DNA from: Cypionkella sp049896245
GTDB taxonomy: Bacteria; Pseudomonadota; Alphaproteobacteria; Rhodobacterales; Rhodobacteraceae
Length of the DNA: 64,000 nucleotides
Assembly: GCF_049896245.1 (NCBI RefSeq)
Contig: NZ_JAFCTX010000023.1
Location: 14,159 to 78,158, forward strand
Direction: 5' to 3'
Shown here: in pieces, positions 1 through 8,169 of the stretch
How positions within the stretch are numbered: position 1 is the stretch's first letter
Layout of the letters: every line of letters starts with the position of its first letter
The notes under the pieces: generated by a model
The model's database searches: none
What the model saw: the letters and a program-made list of their open reading frames with translations, nothing else
Told to the model about the DNA's origin: nothing
Position numbers and translations under genes: made by a program

Positions 1-574
1 CACCGGGCAAGCATGCCTCAACCCCGTAAGCCAGCAGCTTCGCCGCATCGCGCATCCGCAGCACCAGTGCCTCGCGCGCCCGGTGCAGCCGATCTGCGGC
101 ATCAACCACCTCAGCCGCCGCCGCCACTATATCACCCGCCCGCAGCAGCAAGGGCCGCAGATCAAGCCCAAACGCCTGCACCAGCGCGCCAGCGCGATCC
201 CGCGCCGCATAGCGCTTGCCGTTCGGGCTATCTTGCCGCCACACCAACCCCGCGCCCACCAGCACCGCCAAGTGACGGCGCAGCGTGCTTTCGGCCATGC
301 CGTGTGCGCGGTCTGAAAGCGAGGTGTTTGACGGGAACACCACCAGATCGGCCCCATCCTCCAGCGCCTTGGCGGGCAGGAAGGTCAGCAGCGCATAGAG
401 CACCGACAGATCGCGGTCAGTCACGCCAAACCGGATGCGCGCGATGCGCAAGTCATTGAATAAAGACCATTTATCAACGCGGGGCAGGGGGGCTTTATCC
501 GTCAGGGCACGCGCCGCAAGCAGCCCGGCCGTCATCGCTTGCCGCCCAAACGGCGTCACTGAAATATGCTTCAT
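1..574 (-). CDS. repC: RepC replication initiator, 3' part outside window
   Basis: This is the N-terminal 191 codons of the replication initiator of a repABC replicon. The frame is open from the ATG at 574 to the window edge, so the gene is cut by the window and not visibly broken. The first residues, MKHISVTPFGR, match the characteristic RepC opening. A winged-helix-like stretch follows around residues 75-110 (SNTSLSDRAHGMAESTLRRH). RepC is known to bind an origin that usually lies inside repC itself, so oriV is probably just off the left edge. The gene order repA-repB-repC on one strand and the structured gap before repC support the call. The ATG has no clear Shine-Dalgarno sequence, consistent with control by leader structure. 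Confidence 0.93.
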   Translation of the reverse strand, partial: MKHISVTPFGRQAMTAGLLAARALTDKAPLPRVDKWSLFNDLRIARIRFGVTDRDLSVLYALLTFLPAKALEDGADLVVFPSNTSLSDRAHGMAESTLRRHLAVLVGAGLVWRQDSPNGKRYAARDRAGALVQAFGLDLRPLLLRAGDIVAAAAEVVDAADRLHRAREALVLRMRDAAKLLAYGVEACLPG

Positions 575-602
575 TGGGGTATCACGCGGCAAAACTGCTC
601 CG

Positions 603-620
603 ACCGCTGAAATCAGCGGT
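603..620 (-). promoter_or_regulatory. Perfect inverted repeat in repC leader
   Basis: Two 8-base arms (ACCGCTGA and TCAGCGGT) are separated by two bases, about 30 bases before the repC start. In the minus-strand transcript the hairpin is followed by CGGAGCAGTTTTG. It lies opposite the promoter of the candidate antisense RNA. In repABC elements such leader hairpins decide whether repC is transcribed and translated; that role is inferred here. Confidence 0.5.
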
Positions 621-649
621 TGACAGCCGAGCATAAGAGAGCCTATTTC
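620..649 (+). promoter_or_regulatory. Promoter of candidate counter-transcribed RNA
   Basis: A perfect -35 hexamer TTGACA lies at 620-625, followed after 18 bases by a weak -10 (TATTTC at 644-649). It points away from repC into the repB-repC gap, which is the standard position and direction of the repABC antisense RNA promoter. Confidence 0.5.
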
Positions 650-650
650 T

Positions 651-705
651 TGAAGTGCAAAGACAAGAATGGGCCTCTCGGAATGTCATTTCCGGGGGGC
701 TTTTT
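651..705 (+). ncRNA. Candidate antisense (incompatibility) RNA of repABC
   Basis: The repB-repC gap on the strand opposite to the operon has a promoter-like TTGACA at 620 and an intrinsic terminator: arms 673-683 and 690-700 pair over 11 bp (two G-U pairs), followed by five T at 701-705. A transcript of about 55 bases would be complementary to the repC leader. Counter-transcribed RNAs of this size and place are known to repress repC and set copy number and incompatibility in repABC plasmids. The exact 5' end is a guess. Confidence 0.6.
673..705 (+). terminator. Intrinsic terminator of the antisense RNA
   Basis: The stem pairs 673-683 with 690-700 and is followed by TTTTT at 701-705. It lies between repB and repC on the plus strand, where no other plus-strand gene needs a terminator. 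Confidence 0.65.
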
Positions 706-740
706 GTTATGCCGAAGCGTGCCTCCTTTCTGGTTCAGGG

Positions 741-1667
741 TTACGCATCATGCTTGCCGTTCTGCCAATCGCGCAGCAGGCCCGGAAGGTTGTCCAAAAG
801 CCAGTCCTCAAACCCAGCGGTTTGCGCCAGACGCAGCTTCAATGTCATTGTCGTGGCCCCCAGCGAGGCCTCGGCCAAGGCCGCGCCGCCTTGCGCCAGC
901 ACCACGCGCGGGGCCACGCGGGGCAGGGGGGGCGCACCGCGCGCAGGCTTGGCGGTCAGATGATGCCACACCGCCTGAAACCGCGCATCCGAACTCTCCC
1001 CCACCGCAGCAGCGACACCGTTGCCGCCCGCCTCAACCAGATCGGCCAACGCAAGCCAACGATCCCGCCCAACAGACGGCGCCGCCCCAATCGCCTCGAT
1101 CAGCGCAGCGGGCAACCGCCCCGCCACCGAAAGCATCCGCGAGGCGAGGGTCTTGTCCACCGACAAAGCATCGCAGATCACCTTGCGATCATAGCCCGCA
1201 TCCTGCAACTGCCGCGCAAAATTGACCTTTTCGATGAACGACAGATCACGCCGCGCCGTGTTTTCCTGCCCCTGCGCCAGCACCAAGGCCCGGTCATCCA
1301 GATCGCGTACCAGCGCCTTCACCTGCTGCCCCAAGGCCCGCATCGCCAGCACCCGACGCCTGCCATAAACGATCTGATACCGCCCGTCCTGCGACGGGTG
1401 TGGTCGCACCAACACCGGCACCTGTTGGCCATATTCACCGATGGATCGCGCCAAAGCGCTGTCGTCCACCGCATCGCTTTCCAGCCGGTCCTGCAAACCA
1501 CCCGCCTCGATCAGATCGGTGTCGATCTCAATCACCGCCCGCGCTTTCAGATCAGCAATGGATCGCGAAACCGCCCCAATCGCCCCCTTCTGCGCCCGAG
1601 GTGGCCCCGCTGCCACTGAAGGGGCAGGGGTCGCAAGCAAACCGATCAACACATCCTTGCGTGCCAT
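741..1667 (-). CDS. repB: RepB, ParB-family plasmid partition protein
   Basis: RepB is the centromere-binding partition protein of repABC replicons (308 aa). Residues about 55-130 form the ParB N-terminal domain, with the box QVPVLVRPHPSQDGRYQIVYGRRRV in pieces and the following ENTARRDLSFIEKVNFARQL-like arginine-rich segment. A helix-turn-helix region follows (KVICDALSVDKTLASRMLSV). The ATG at 1667 directly abuts the repA stop at 1668, so the two are translationally coupled. RepB with RepA segregates the replicon and co-represses repABC transcription. Its parS site is not proven; the repeat at 3000-3023 is a candidate. Confidence 0.93.
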   Translation of the reverse strand: MARKDVLIGLLATPAPSVAAGPPRAQKGAIGAVSRSIADLKARAVIEIDTDLIEAGGLQDRLESDAVDDSALARSIGEYGQQVPVLVRPHPSQDGRYQIVYGRRRVLAMRALGQQVKALVRDLDDRALVLAQGQENTARRDLSFIEKVNFARQLQDAGYDRKVICDALSVDKTLASRMLSVAGRLPAALIEAIGAAPSVGRDRWLALADLVEAGGNGVAAAVGESSDARFQAVWHHLTAKPARGAPPLPRVAPRVVLAQGGAALAEASLGATTMTLKLRLAQTAGFEDWLLDNLPGLLRDWQNGKHDA

Positions 1668-2861
1668 CTACCGCCCCCATGCCGCTTGAATCAGGTCTTC
1701 AATCTCGCCATTCACCGCGTTCAGGCTTTCCATCGCGCGCTCGTAAGTCGCCCGGGTGAAATCGGCCTTCTCCACCTCATACAGCGTCTGCTTGGTCAGC
1801 CCCGCATCGGAAATAGCCGTTGATTTCAATACCGTATGGTTCAGTACGTGATCGCCGAACAGGCTGCGCATGAAACTGACCATCTGGTTCTGCGGCCCAT
1901 CCCCCGGCTCATACCTAGTGACCAGATAGCGCAGCCAGTCATAACTCATGTTGCCGCCCGCATCCGCCACCACGCCCAAAAGGTTCGAGGTCATCAGCAA
2001 AAACTGGCACATACTCATCACATCCAGCATCTGCGGATGCACCGTTACCAGCACAGAAGTGGCAGCAGACAAAGCCGACATGGTGAGGAACCCCAGTTGC
2101 GGCGGGCAGTCGATCACAACCAGATCGTAATCGGCTTCCACCTGCGCCAAGGCATCGGAAATTCTGGTAAAGAACAGATTACCGCCGCGCACGGCCAGCA
2201 TACGCGGCGTGTCATGTTCAAACTCCATCAACTCCAGATTGCCGGGAATCAGATGCAGGTTGGTGAAATATGTCGGCCGGATAATGTCGCGCAACGGCAG
2301 CGGATCATCATAGCGGATCGCATCATACAAAGTCCCACCATCGGCCAGATCAAACTCGGGCTGATAGCCGTGCAGCGCTGAAAGGCTGGCCTGCGGATCA
2401 AGATCAATCGCCAGCACCTTGTAGCCATCCAGCGCCGCCTTCTGCGCCAGATGTGCCGCCGTCGTGGTCTTGCCCGAGCCACCCTTGAAGTTAATCACCG
2501 TGATCACCTGCAAATGATCCCCAGCCCGCCGCCCCGGCAGATAAGTGCCCGGTGCCTTCGCCCCAATCTCCAACATCTGCCGTAACGCCATGATATCTTT
2601 CGAGGAATACAACCGCCGCCCGCCCGCCCCGGTTTGCGGCTGCGGTCCGCGCCCTTCCAGCGACAGTTTGCGCAAATAGGCATCCTTGACGCCCAGCAAG
2701 CCCGCCACCTCGCCCGAACTGAACGACCGCAGTTGCTTTTGCGCATTCGGCGGGAAAAGCTGCGTGCGGTGCGCCATCAGACGCTCTGACAATTTGGCCG
2801 CATGTTCGCCGACCAAACGGTCGATCCGGTCTTTTCGTTGCGCCCGATCTTTTTCTTGCAT
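1668..2861 (-). CDS. repA: RepA, ParA-type partition ATPase
   Basis: RepA is the ParA-like ATPase that moves plasmid copies and autoregulates the repABC operon (about 397 aa). The N-terminal 120 residues hold a MerR/HTH-like DNA-binding part (SSGEVAGLLGVKDAYLRKLS). The deviant Walker A motif FKGGSGKTTTAAHL starts near residue 125, and a Walker B-like DYDLVVIDCPPQLG follows. I chose ATG 2861; a GTG at 2867 would add two residues. First gene of the operon, upstream of repB. The upstream region carries inverted AACGG/CCGTT repeats that may be its operator. Confidence 0.94.
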   Translation of the reverse strand: MQEKDRAQRKDRIDRLVGEHAAKLSERLMAHRTQLFPPNAQKQLRSFSSGEVAGLLGVKDAYLRKLSLEGRGPQPQTGAGGRRLYSSKDIMALRQMLEIGAKAPGTYLPGRRAGDHLQVITVINFKGGSGKTTTAAHLAQKAALDGYKVLAIDLDPQASLSALHGYQPEFDLADGGTLYDAIRYDDPLPLRDIIRPTYFTNLHLIPGNLELMEFEHDTPRMLAVRGGNLFFTRISDALAQVEADYDLVVIDCPPQLGFLTMSALSAATSVLVTVHPQMLDVMSMCQFLLMTSNLLGVVADAGGNMSYDWLRYLVTRYEPGDGPQNQMVSFMRSLFGDHVLNHTVLKSTAISDAGLTKQTLYEVEKADFTRATYERAMESLNAVNGEIEDLIQAAWGR

Positions 2862-2882
2862 GCCCACTGCCCAGACTTTGTG

Positions 2883-2933
2883 TCTAACACCGTTTGTTAC
2901 GGCATTTATCGGTTATTTCCGTTTATACCGTAA
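2883..2933 (-). promoter_or_regulatory. repA: Repeat-rich repA promoter/operator candidate
   Basis: This AT-rich stretch just before repA contains several CCGTTT/AAACGG and CGGTTA words. An inverted pair TTACGG (2897-2902) and CCGTAA (2928-2933) frames it. RepA/RepB autorepress such regions in other repABC operons; no experimental operator is known to me for this sequence. Confidence 0.35.
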
Positions 2934-2999
2934 TTGAATGGCGTAGGAATCCGAGTCGCGCAAGACATTTCTGTATGTTGTGGTCGTCGAAGTGAAAAC

Positions 3000-3023
3000 C
3001 ACAAGTCATTCCCAGCGGGGAAG
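3000..3023 (+). repeat. Dispersed 24-bp palindromic repeat, copy 1 (candidate parS)
   Basis: CACAAGTCA is followed by the 14-bp palindrome TTCCCAGCGGGGAA (3009-3022) and G. It lies between the divergent repA and ParB-domain genes, the usual place for a centromere site. Three further copies occur at 17813, 36634 and 51368. There is no T run, so it is not a terminator. The assignment as parS is inference. Confidence 0.6.
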
Positions 3024-3115
3024 GCATTTGCGCCGCCGCACGCCGCTTAAAACCTTCTGAAACGGCTGTGTGACCAAGTTATCCACACACGCGGCCTTAT
3101 TTCACAGGAAATCCC

Positions 3116-4096
3116 ATGCCCATCATCCGCCCCTTCCTCGCCATTCCAACCCCAGAAACCATCCCGACAGCCCCACATACAGCCGAGGACGGCCCAAAAA
3201 TCCTGTTCGTTCCACTGGATGCGATCAGCACCAAAAAGCTGCGCCGTGACCGTTCCTGCCACATCGACCCCCAAATTGACGATCTGAAAGCCTCGATTCT
3301 GGCAACGGGCCTGTCAAACCCGATTCGCATCGACATTTCGCGCCCCGGCAGCTTCGAGTTGGTTCAAGGCTGGCGCAGGCTATCGGCTTACCGCGCTTTG
3401 CACGCCGAAACCGGTTTGAATTGCTTTGCCGAAATCCCCGCCATTGCGGTCGAAAACTTCACCTCGATGGAAAAACTCTACCGTCGCATGGTCGATGAAA
3501 ACATGGTGCGCAAGGATCTGTCCTGGGCCGAAATGGGTCGCATCGCACTGACCTATAAGGACGAGCGTTCTGCCGATTGCGACAGCCTTGAAGAAGCCAT
3601 CGACGCCCTGTTCGCCTCAGCCAGCCCGCAAAAGCGCAACTACATCCGCCACTTTGCTGAACTGATCCACCGTCTGGAAAAGGTGCTGGCGTTTCCCGAA
3701 GCCATTCCGCGCGCGCTTGGCATTGCTCTGAACCAAGCCCTGCAAAGCGAATCCGGTCGCACAGCAGCCCTGTGCAGCGCCCTGCGCGCCAATCCCCACC
3801 GCAATGCGGCGACCGAACTTGACATCCTGCGCCATTTTGCAACCGAGCCCGAGGCCCCCGACCGCTTTGAAGATACCCCCCTTTTGCCGCGTGGTCTTTA
3901 CACCCCCGCAAAACCCGGCAAAGCCCGCAGCCCCACGCGCCCAGAAGCCTTGGTGCGGCACGATCTGATGGGCGGTGCCGTCAGTTGTACCCTCGCCCCC
4001 GGCCGGGTCGAGCTGCACCTTGACCGCGATTTCAGCCAAACCCCGCGCAACCGCCTTGAGGTTGCCGTCGCCGCCTTCTGCGCCGCCTTGGCTTAA
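3116..4096 (+). CDS. Stand-alone ParB/RepB N-terminal domain protein
   Basis: This 326-aa protein carries the ParB/Srx-like N-terminal domain in residues about 25-140: DPQIDDLKASILATGLSNPI, then VQGWRRLSAYRAL, then a ParB-box-like ENMVRKDLSWAEMGRIAL. The C-terminal half is unlike RepB and has no clear match I recognise. It is divergent from repA, 254 bases away, and shares the gap with repeat copy 1. ATG at 3116 follows CACAGGAAATCCC, a usable ribosome site. It may assist or modulate RepAB partition, or be a plasmid-borne regulator; RepB itself is already encoded in the operon. Function is inferred only from the domain. Confidence 0.8.
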   Translation: MPIIRPFLAIPTPETIPTAPHTAEDGPKILFVPLDAISTKKLRRDRSCHIDPQIDDLKASILATGLSNPIRIDISRPGSFELVQGWRRLSAYRALHAETGLNCFAEIPAIAVENFTSMEKLYRRMVDENMVRKDLSWAEMGRIALTYKDERSADCDSLEEAIDALFASASPQKRNYIRHFAELIHRLEKVLAFPEAIPRALGIALNQALQSESGRTAALCSALRANPHRNAATELDILRHFATEPEAPDRFEDTPLLPRGLYTPAKPGKARSPTRPEALVRHDLMGGAVSCTLAPGRVELHLDRDFSQTPRNRLEVAVAAFCAALA

Positions 4097-4276
4097 GGCC
4101 GCCAAAGCCAGTAGGGCAGGGGGGTCGGCCAAGGTGCCGAACCCCGCCTGTCGCCGAAAATGCTTGCCAATGACCGCCGCACGCGGTGATCTTGGGCGTT
4201 GGGTGATCTGCCACGCCCAACTTCGCGTATCTAAACGCAGCTATAAATTCTTTCCCCACAGCGCAGAGCGTTTGAT

Positions 4277-5764
4277 TTGATCCAATCTCGCACATTCATC
4301 GGCATTTTTGCGCTGCTGGTCAGCCTTGTCGCTATCTTTCAGCTAGAGCAATCGCGGTCGGGATTGCAGATTTCCGACTTCAGCGTCGGCACAACGCCAG
4401 TGACCCTGTATCAACGCGCATCCTTGCAGCAGGCGGGCCCGATTGTCGTGGTGGCGCATGGCTTTGCCGGATCGCGTCAGATCATGCAGTCGTATTCGCT
4501 GGCCCTCGCACAGGCAGGCTACCGGGTGCTGGCGTTTGATTTCGAAGGCCATGGCCGCAATCCGAAACCGATGTCGGGCGATGTGACATCACTCGAAGGC
4601 ACAACCGCGCTGCTGGTGGCCGAAACGCGCCGGGTGATCGCCTATGGCCGCAGTTTGCCCGGCGACACCCGCATTGGCCTGCTGGGTCATTCCATGGCGA
4701 CAGATATCATCATCCGCGCCAGTATCGACGAGGTGGCCGCAGGCCATCCGGTGCAGGCCGTGGTGGCGATTTCAATGTTCTCGCAGGCAGTTACCGCCGA
4801 TGCACCACATCAGTTGCTGGTGATATCGGGCGAGTGGGAAAGCTTTCTGCGCAAAGCCGGGCTTGACGCTGTGCATCTGGTGGACCCGGCGGCGACCGAG
4901 GCCGCGGTGGCCCAATCGGGCGCAGTCAGGCGGGCGACAATGGTTGCACCCGGCGTCGAGCATGTCGGTGTGCTGTTCAGCACCCCAGCGGTCAAGGCCG
5001 CCCAAGATTGGTTCGACAGCACTTTTGACCATCGCAGCAACACCACGCCCACCCCGCGCGGCTGGTGGATCTTGGCGCTGCTTGCAGGCATCGTGCTGGG
5101 CTTTTACCCCATCGTCGCAAAACTGCCAGCCGCACCCGCAGCCCCGGCCATTCCGACGGGGCGCTTTATACTGGCCATCCTCATCCCGATGGCCGTGGTC
5201 CCCCTCGTCATCACCCCATTTTACCGTAACTTCCTGCCGGTTTTGGTGGCCGATTATCTGATGCTGCATCTGGCGCTGTTCGGGCTGCTTCAGCTTGCGC
5301 TGCTCGGGATATGGCCGCGCTGGCAAACCAAAGCCGCGCCCTTGTCGGCGCTGGCGCTGATGCTGTGGGGGATACTGGTGTTCGGGCTGGCGCTGGATCG
5401 TTACGCCGCAAACTTCTGGCCGACATGGCAGCGCCTGCCGATCATTGCAGCGCTTTGCGTAGGCTGCGTGCCCTGCATGGTCGCCGACAGCTATCTGACC
5501 CAAGCCGGGCGGGCGGCGCTGTGGCGCAGAGTGGCCGCAAGGCTGGCACTCTTTGCCTCGCTGGGGATGGCGGTGGCACTTGATCCCGGCGATCTGACCT
5601 TTGTGCTGATCGTGCTGCCGGTGTTTGTGCTGTTCTTTCTGGTGCATGGCCTGATGGGGCGCTGGATCGGGAGGAAATCTGGTGCATTGGCGGCTGGGGT
5701 CGGGCTGGGCCTTTGCCTCGCATGGGCACTTGGGGTCAGCTTTCCGTTGTTCGCCCCTGCATAA
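4277..5764 (+). CDS. Alpha/beta hydrolase fused to a C-terminal multi-membrane domain
   Basis: The 495-aa protein starts at TTG 4277 with a membrane anchor (residues about 7-22). An alpha/beta hydrolase domain spans residues about 45-250: oxyanion-region HGFAG, nucleophile elbow GHSMA around residue 139, and a likely catalytic His in the GVEHVG segment. From residue about 260 there are roughly eight hydrophobic segments to the end. Hydrolases of this kind usually lack the membrane half. The substrate is unknown. A 130-base gap separates it from the MFS gene on the same strand. Possible roles are an envelope esterase or lipase. Confidence 0.75.
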   Translation: MIQSRTFIGIFALLVSLVAIFQLEQSRSGLQISDFSVGTTPVTLYQRASLQQAGPIVVVAHGFAGSRQIMQSYSLALAQAGYRVLAFDFEGHGRNPKPMSGDVTSLEGTTALLVAETRRVIAYGRSLPGDTRIGLLGHSMATDIIIRASIDEVAAGHPVQAVVAISMFSQAVTADAPHQLLVISGEWESFLRKAGLDAVHLVDPAATEAAVAQSGAVRRATMVAPGVEHVGVLFSTPAVKAAQDWFDSTFDHRSNTTPTPRGWWILALLAGIVLGFYPIVAKLPAAPAAPAIPTGRFILAILIPMAVVPLVITPFYRNFLPVLVADYLMLHLALFGLLQLALLGIWPRWQTKAAPLSALALMLWGILVFGLALDRYAANFWPTWQRLPIIAALCVGCVPCMVADSYLTQAGRAALWRRVAARLALFASLGMAVALDPGDLTFVLIVLPVFVLFFLVHGLMGRWIGRKSGALAAGVGLGLCLAWALGVSFPLFAPA

Positions 5765-5894
5765 GCTTAGGTGGATTTTACTGGCCCCGCCGCAAAGCCA
5801 GCCCATATGTGTTACAAGCCATTTTCGCTCGCTTCAAAGGCCGCTGACACATGCCGCTGATCACCATCCCAAAAAGCCGCGATGAGGCACGGAT

Positions 5895-7124
5895 ATGAAC
5901 CACTACCCGCGCGTCAGCCTCTATGCGCTGCTGCTGGCCGCCACGGGGATACCGCTTTACATCCACCTGCCACAGTTCGCCGCGATCAATCTGGGCATCA
6001 GTCTGGGCACCATCGGCACCATCCTGCTGCTGATCCGGGTGATCGACCTCGCGCAAGATCCGCTGATCGGCTGGGCGATTGACCGTTGGCCGCGCCTGCA
6101 AACCACCTTTGCCATGGCCGCCGTAGCGGGCCTTGCGATTGGCTTTCCGCTGCTGTTTTCGTTATCTCGCGGCCCGCATGTCGTGGCACAACTGGTAGCG
6201 GCCCTCATCCTGCTGTTTGCCGCCTACAGCTTGGGCACCATCCTGCTCTATGGCCGCAGCACCACCTTGGCCGAGCGGCCCGAACCGGCAGCCCTGCTGA
6301 CACTCGCCGCCTACCGCGAGGGCGGCATGTTGGCGGGCGTGATCCTTGCCGCAATGGCCCCTGCGGTTCTGGTGGCTTTGGGGGCAGGCGGGCAGGGCTA
6401 TCCAGCGTTTGGGCTGATGTTGGGCGGGCTGGCGATACTGACAGCGGTGATCAGCTATTCGATCTGGCAGCGCCCGGTGATCTTGGGCGAGTCGTTTTCC
6501 CTCGCAGGTCTGGCCAATGCAGGGGCGTTGCGGATTTTGGTGCTGGCCTTGGTCAACAGCCTGCCCGTCGCCATCACCTCGACGCTGTTCTTGTTCTTTG
6601 TCGAAGATCGCTTGCAACTGCCGGGCAGGGCAGGGGGCTTGCTGACGCTGTTCTTCCTAAGTGCGGGCCTGAGCGTGCCGATATGGACGCGGATCAGCCA
6701 GCGGATAGGGGCCAAGACCACCCTGATGATCTCGATGCCCTTGGCAATCCTGGGCTTTGCTGGTGCGGCGTTTCTTGCCCCCGGTGATTACTTGGGCTTT
6801 GCGATCATCTGCGTGGCGGCAGGGGCTGCGCTTGGGTCTGACACCATCCTGCTGCCCGCGATGTTTTCGGTGGCGCTGACGCGGGCAGGGCTGAAAGCCT
6901 CGCTCGCCTTTGGCATCTGGGCATTTGCGGGCAAGCTTGGGTTGGCGCTGGCGGCGTTTATCGTGATGCCGCTGCTGCAATGGAACGGTTTCGTGCCCGG
7001 CCAAGTTAACTCGGCGCTGGCATTGAGCACCCTGAACATGGCCTATGCCGTGATCCCCTGCGTGCTGAAACTCGCCGCCCTTGCCTTGGTTATAGCCCTG
7101 CCGTCTGAGGATAATCTACGATGA
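5895..7124 (+). CDS. MFS/GPH-type membrane transporter
   Basis: The 409-aa protein is hydrophobic throughout, with about 12 membrane segments. The motif DLAQDPLIGWAIDRW after the second segment is typical of the glycoside-pentoside-hexuronide branch of the major facilitator superfamily (D-P-x-x-G-x-x-x-D). The substrate cannot be read from sequence. Its ATG overlaps the stop of a 15-codon frame starting at 5851, and its stop overlaps the ATG of a mini-ORF at 7121. It lies between the hydrolase and the exonuclease-ligase pair and is not a photosynthesis gene by homology. Confidence 0.8.
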   Translation: MNHYPRVSLYALLLAATGIPLYIHLPQFAAINLGISLGTIGTILLLIRVIDLAQDPLIGWAIDRWPRLQTTFAMAAVAGLAIGFPLLFSLSRGPHVVAQLVAALILLFAAYSLGTILLYGRSTTLAERPEPAALLTLAAYREGGMLAGVILAAMAPAVLVALGAGGQGYPAFGLMLGGLAILTAVISYSIWQRPVILGESFSLAGLANAGALRILVLALVNSLPVAITSTLFLFFVEDRLQLPGRAGGLLTLFFLSAGLSVPIWTRISQRIGAKTTLMISMPLAILGFAGAAFLAPGDYLGFAIICVAAGAALGSDTILLPAMFSVALTRAGLKASLAFGIWAFAGKLGLALAAFIVMPLLQWNGFVPGQVNSALALSTLNMAYAVIPCVLKLAALALVIALPSEDNLR

Positions 7125-7180
7125 AACCATCCCGCCGCATGCAGACAGACCCAAGCACCCGCATCCGGCCCGTGCCGTGA
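7121..7180 (+). other. Bridging mini-ORF between MFS and exonuclease genes
   Basis: A 19-codon frame begins with an ATG that overlaps the MFS stop (ATGA at 7121-7124). It ends with a TGA that overlaps the exonuclease start (GTGATG at 7177-7182). The peptide (MKPSRRMQTDPSTRIRPVP) has no recognisable fold. It may only relay ribosomes to the next gene, which has no visible Shine-Dalgarno sequence. Confidence 0.35.
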
Positions 7181-8169
7181 TGCGCGCCGACGACATCCTG
7201 TACCCAACCGATATGGGACTTTACTGCGCCCCCGGCGATTTCTACATCGACCCGCTGCGCCCGGTGCCGCGCGCCTTGGTCACGCATGGCCACGCCGACC
7301 ACGCCCGCCCCGGAAATGACGCAGTGATGGCCACACGCCAGACGCTGGAAATCATGGCGATCCGCTATGGCGAGGATTTCACCGCCAACCGCCAGATTGC
7401 CGAAGGCCAGATGCGGGTCGGCGATGTCACCGTCAGCTTCCATCCGGCAGGCCATGTGCTGGGGTCAGCGCAAATCCTGATTACCCCGGATAACGGCCCG
7501 CGCATACTCGTTTCCGGCGATTATTGCCGCACCCCGAACCCGGTCTGCCTGCCGTTTGAGCCCGTCGCCTGCGATATCTTCATCACCGAAGCCACCTTTG
7601 GCCTGCCCGTTTTCCGCCACCCCGACCCGATCACCGAGATCACCCGCCTGATCACCAGCATGGCCGAGTTTCCCGACCGCCCGCATCTGGTCGGTGCCTA
7701 TGCGCTTGGCAAAGCGCAGCGGGTGATCGCCCTTGCGCGGGCAGCGGGCTATCACGCCCCCATCGCCATCCATGGCGCTTTGAAGCGGCTGTGCGATTAC
7801 CATGTGGAACAAGGCATTGACCTTGGCCCGCTGGTGTCAGCCACCGACCCCGGTGACGCGAAACTGATCCTCGCCCCGCCCTCGGCTTTCGCCAGCCCTT
7901 GGGTGCAACGCTTCCGCGACCCCGTCATCGCTTATGCCTCGGGCTGGATGACGGTGCGCGCCCGTGCCCGCCAGCGCGGGGTTGAGCTGCCGTTGGTGAT
8001 CAGCGACCACGTCGATTGGCCGCAACTGACCGCCACCATCCGCGAATTATCCCCGCAAGAGGTCTGGATCACCCACGGCACCGAAGACGGCCTGATGCGC
8101 TGGTGCGAAATCGAGGGCATCGCCGCCCGCCCGCTGCGGCTGGTGGGGTATGAGGATGAACCCGAATGA
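7180..8169 (+). CDS. Ligase-associated DNA exonuclease, metallo-beta-lactamase fold
   Basis: The 329-aa protein has the metal-binding signature THGHADHARPG near residue 30, then GHVLGSAQ, SGDYCRTPN and TEATFGLP. This matches the mRNA-processing/artemis-like exonucleases found beside bacterial ATP-dependent ligases. Its TGA overlaps the ligase ATG by 4 bases. GTG 7177 or ATG 7180 could start it. It would trim DNA ends for the ligase. The Lhr-like helicase and PdeM-like phosphoesterase that often complete this repair operon are not next to it here. Confidence 0.9.
   Translation: MRADDILYPTDMGLYCAPGDFYIDPLRPVPRALVTHGHADHARPGNDAVMATRQTLEIMAIRYGEDFTANRQIAEGQMRVGDVTVSFHPAGHVLGSAQILITPDNGPRILVSGDYCRTPNPVCLPFEPVACDIFITEATFGLPVFRHPDPITEITRLITSMAEFPDRPHLVGAYALGKAQRVIALARAAGYHAPIAIHGALKRLCDYHVEQGIDLGPLVSATDPGDAKLILAPPSAFASPWVQRFRDPVIAYASGWMTVRARARQRGVELPLVISDHVDWPQLTATIRELSPQEVWITHGTEDGLMRWCEIEGIAARPLRLVGYEDEPE

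Noticed and set aside
5851..5898. 15-codon frame before the MFS gene ending in an ATGA overlap
   Set aside because: Its start is not linked to the upstream hydrolase stop, so it lacks the two-sided coupling of the other mini-ORFs.
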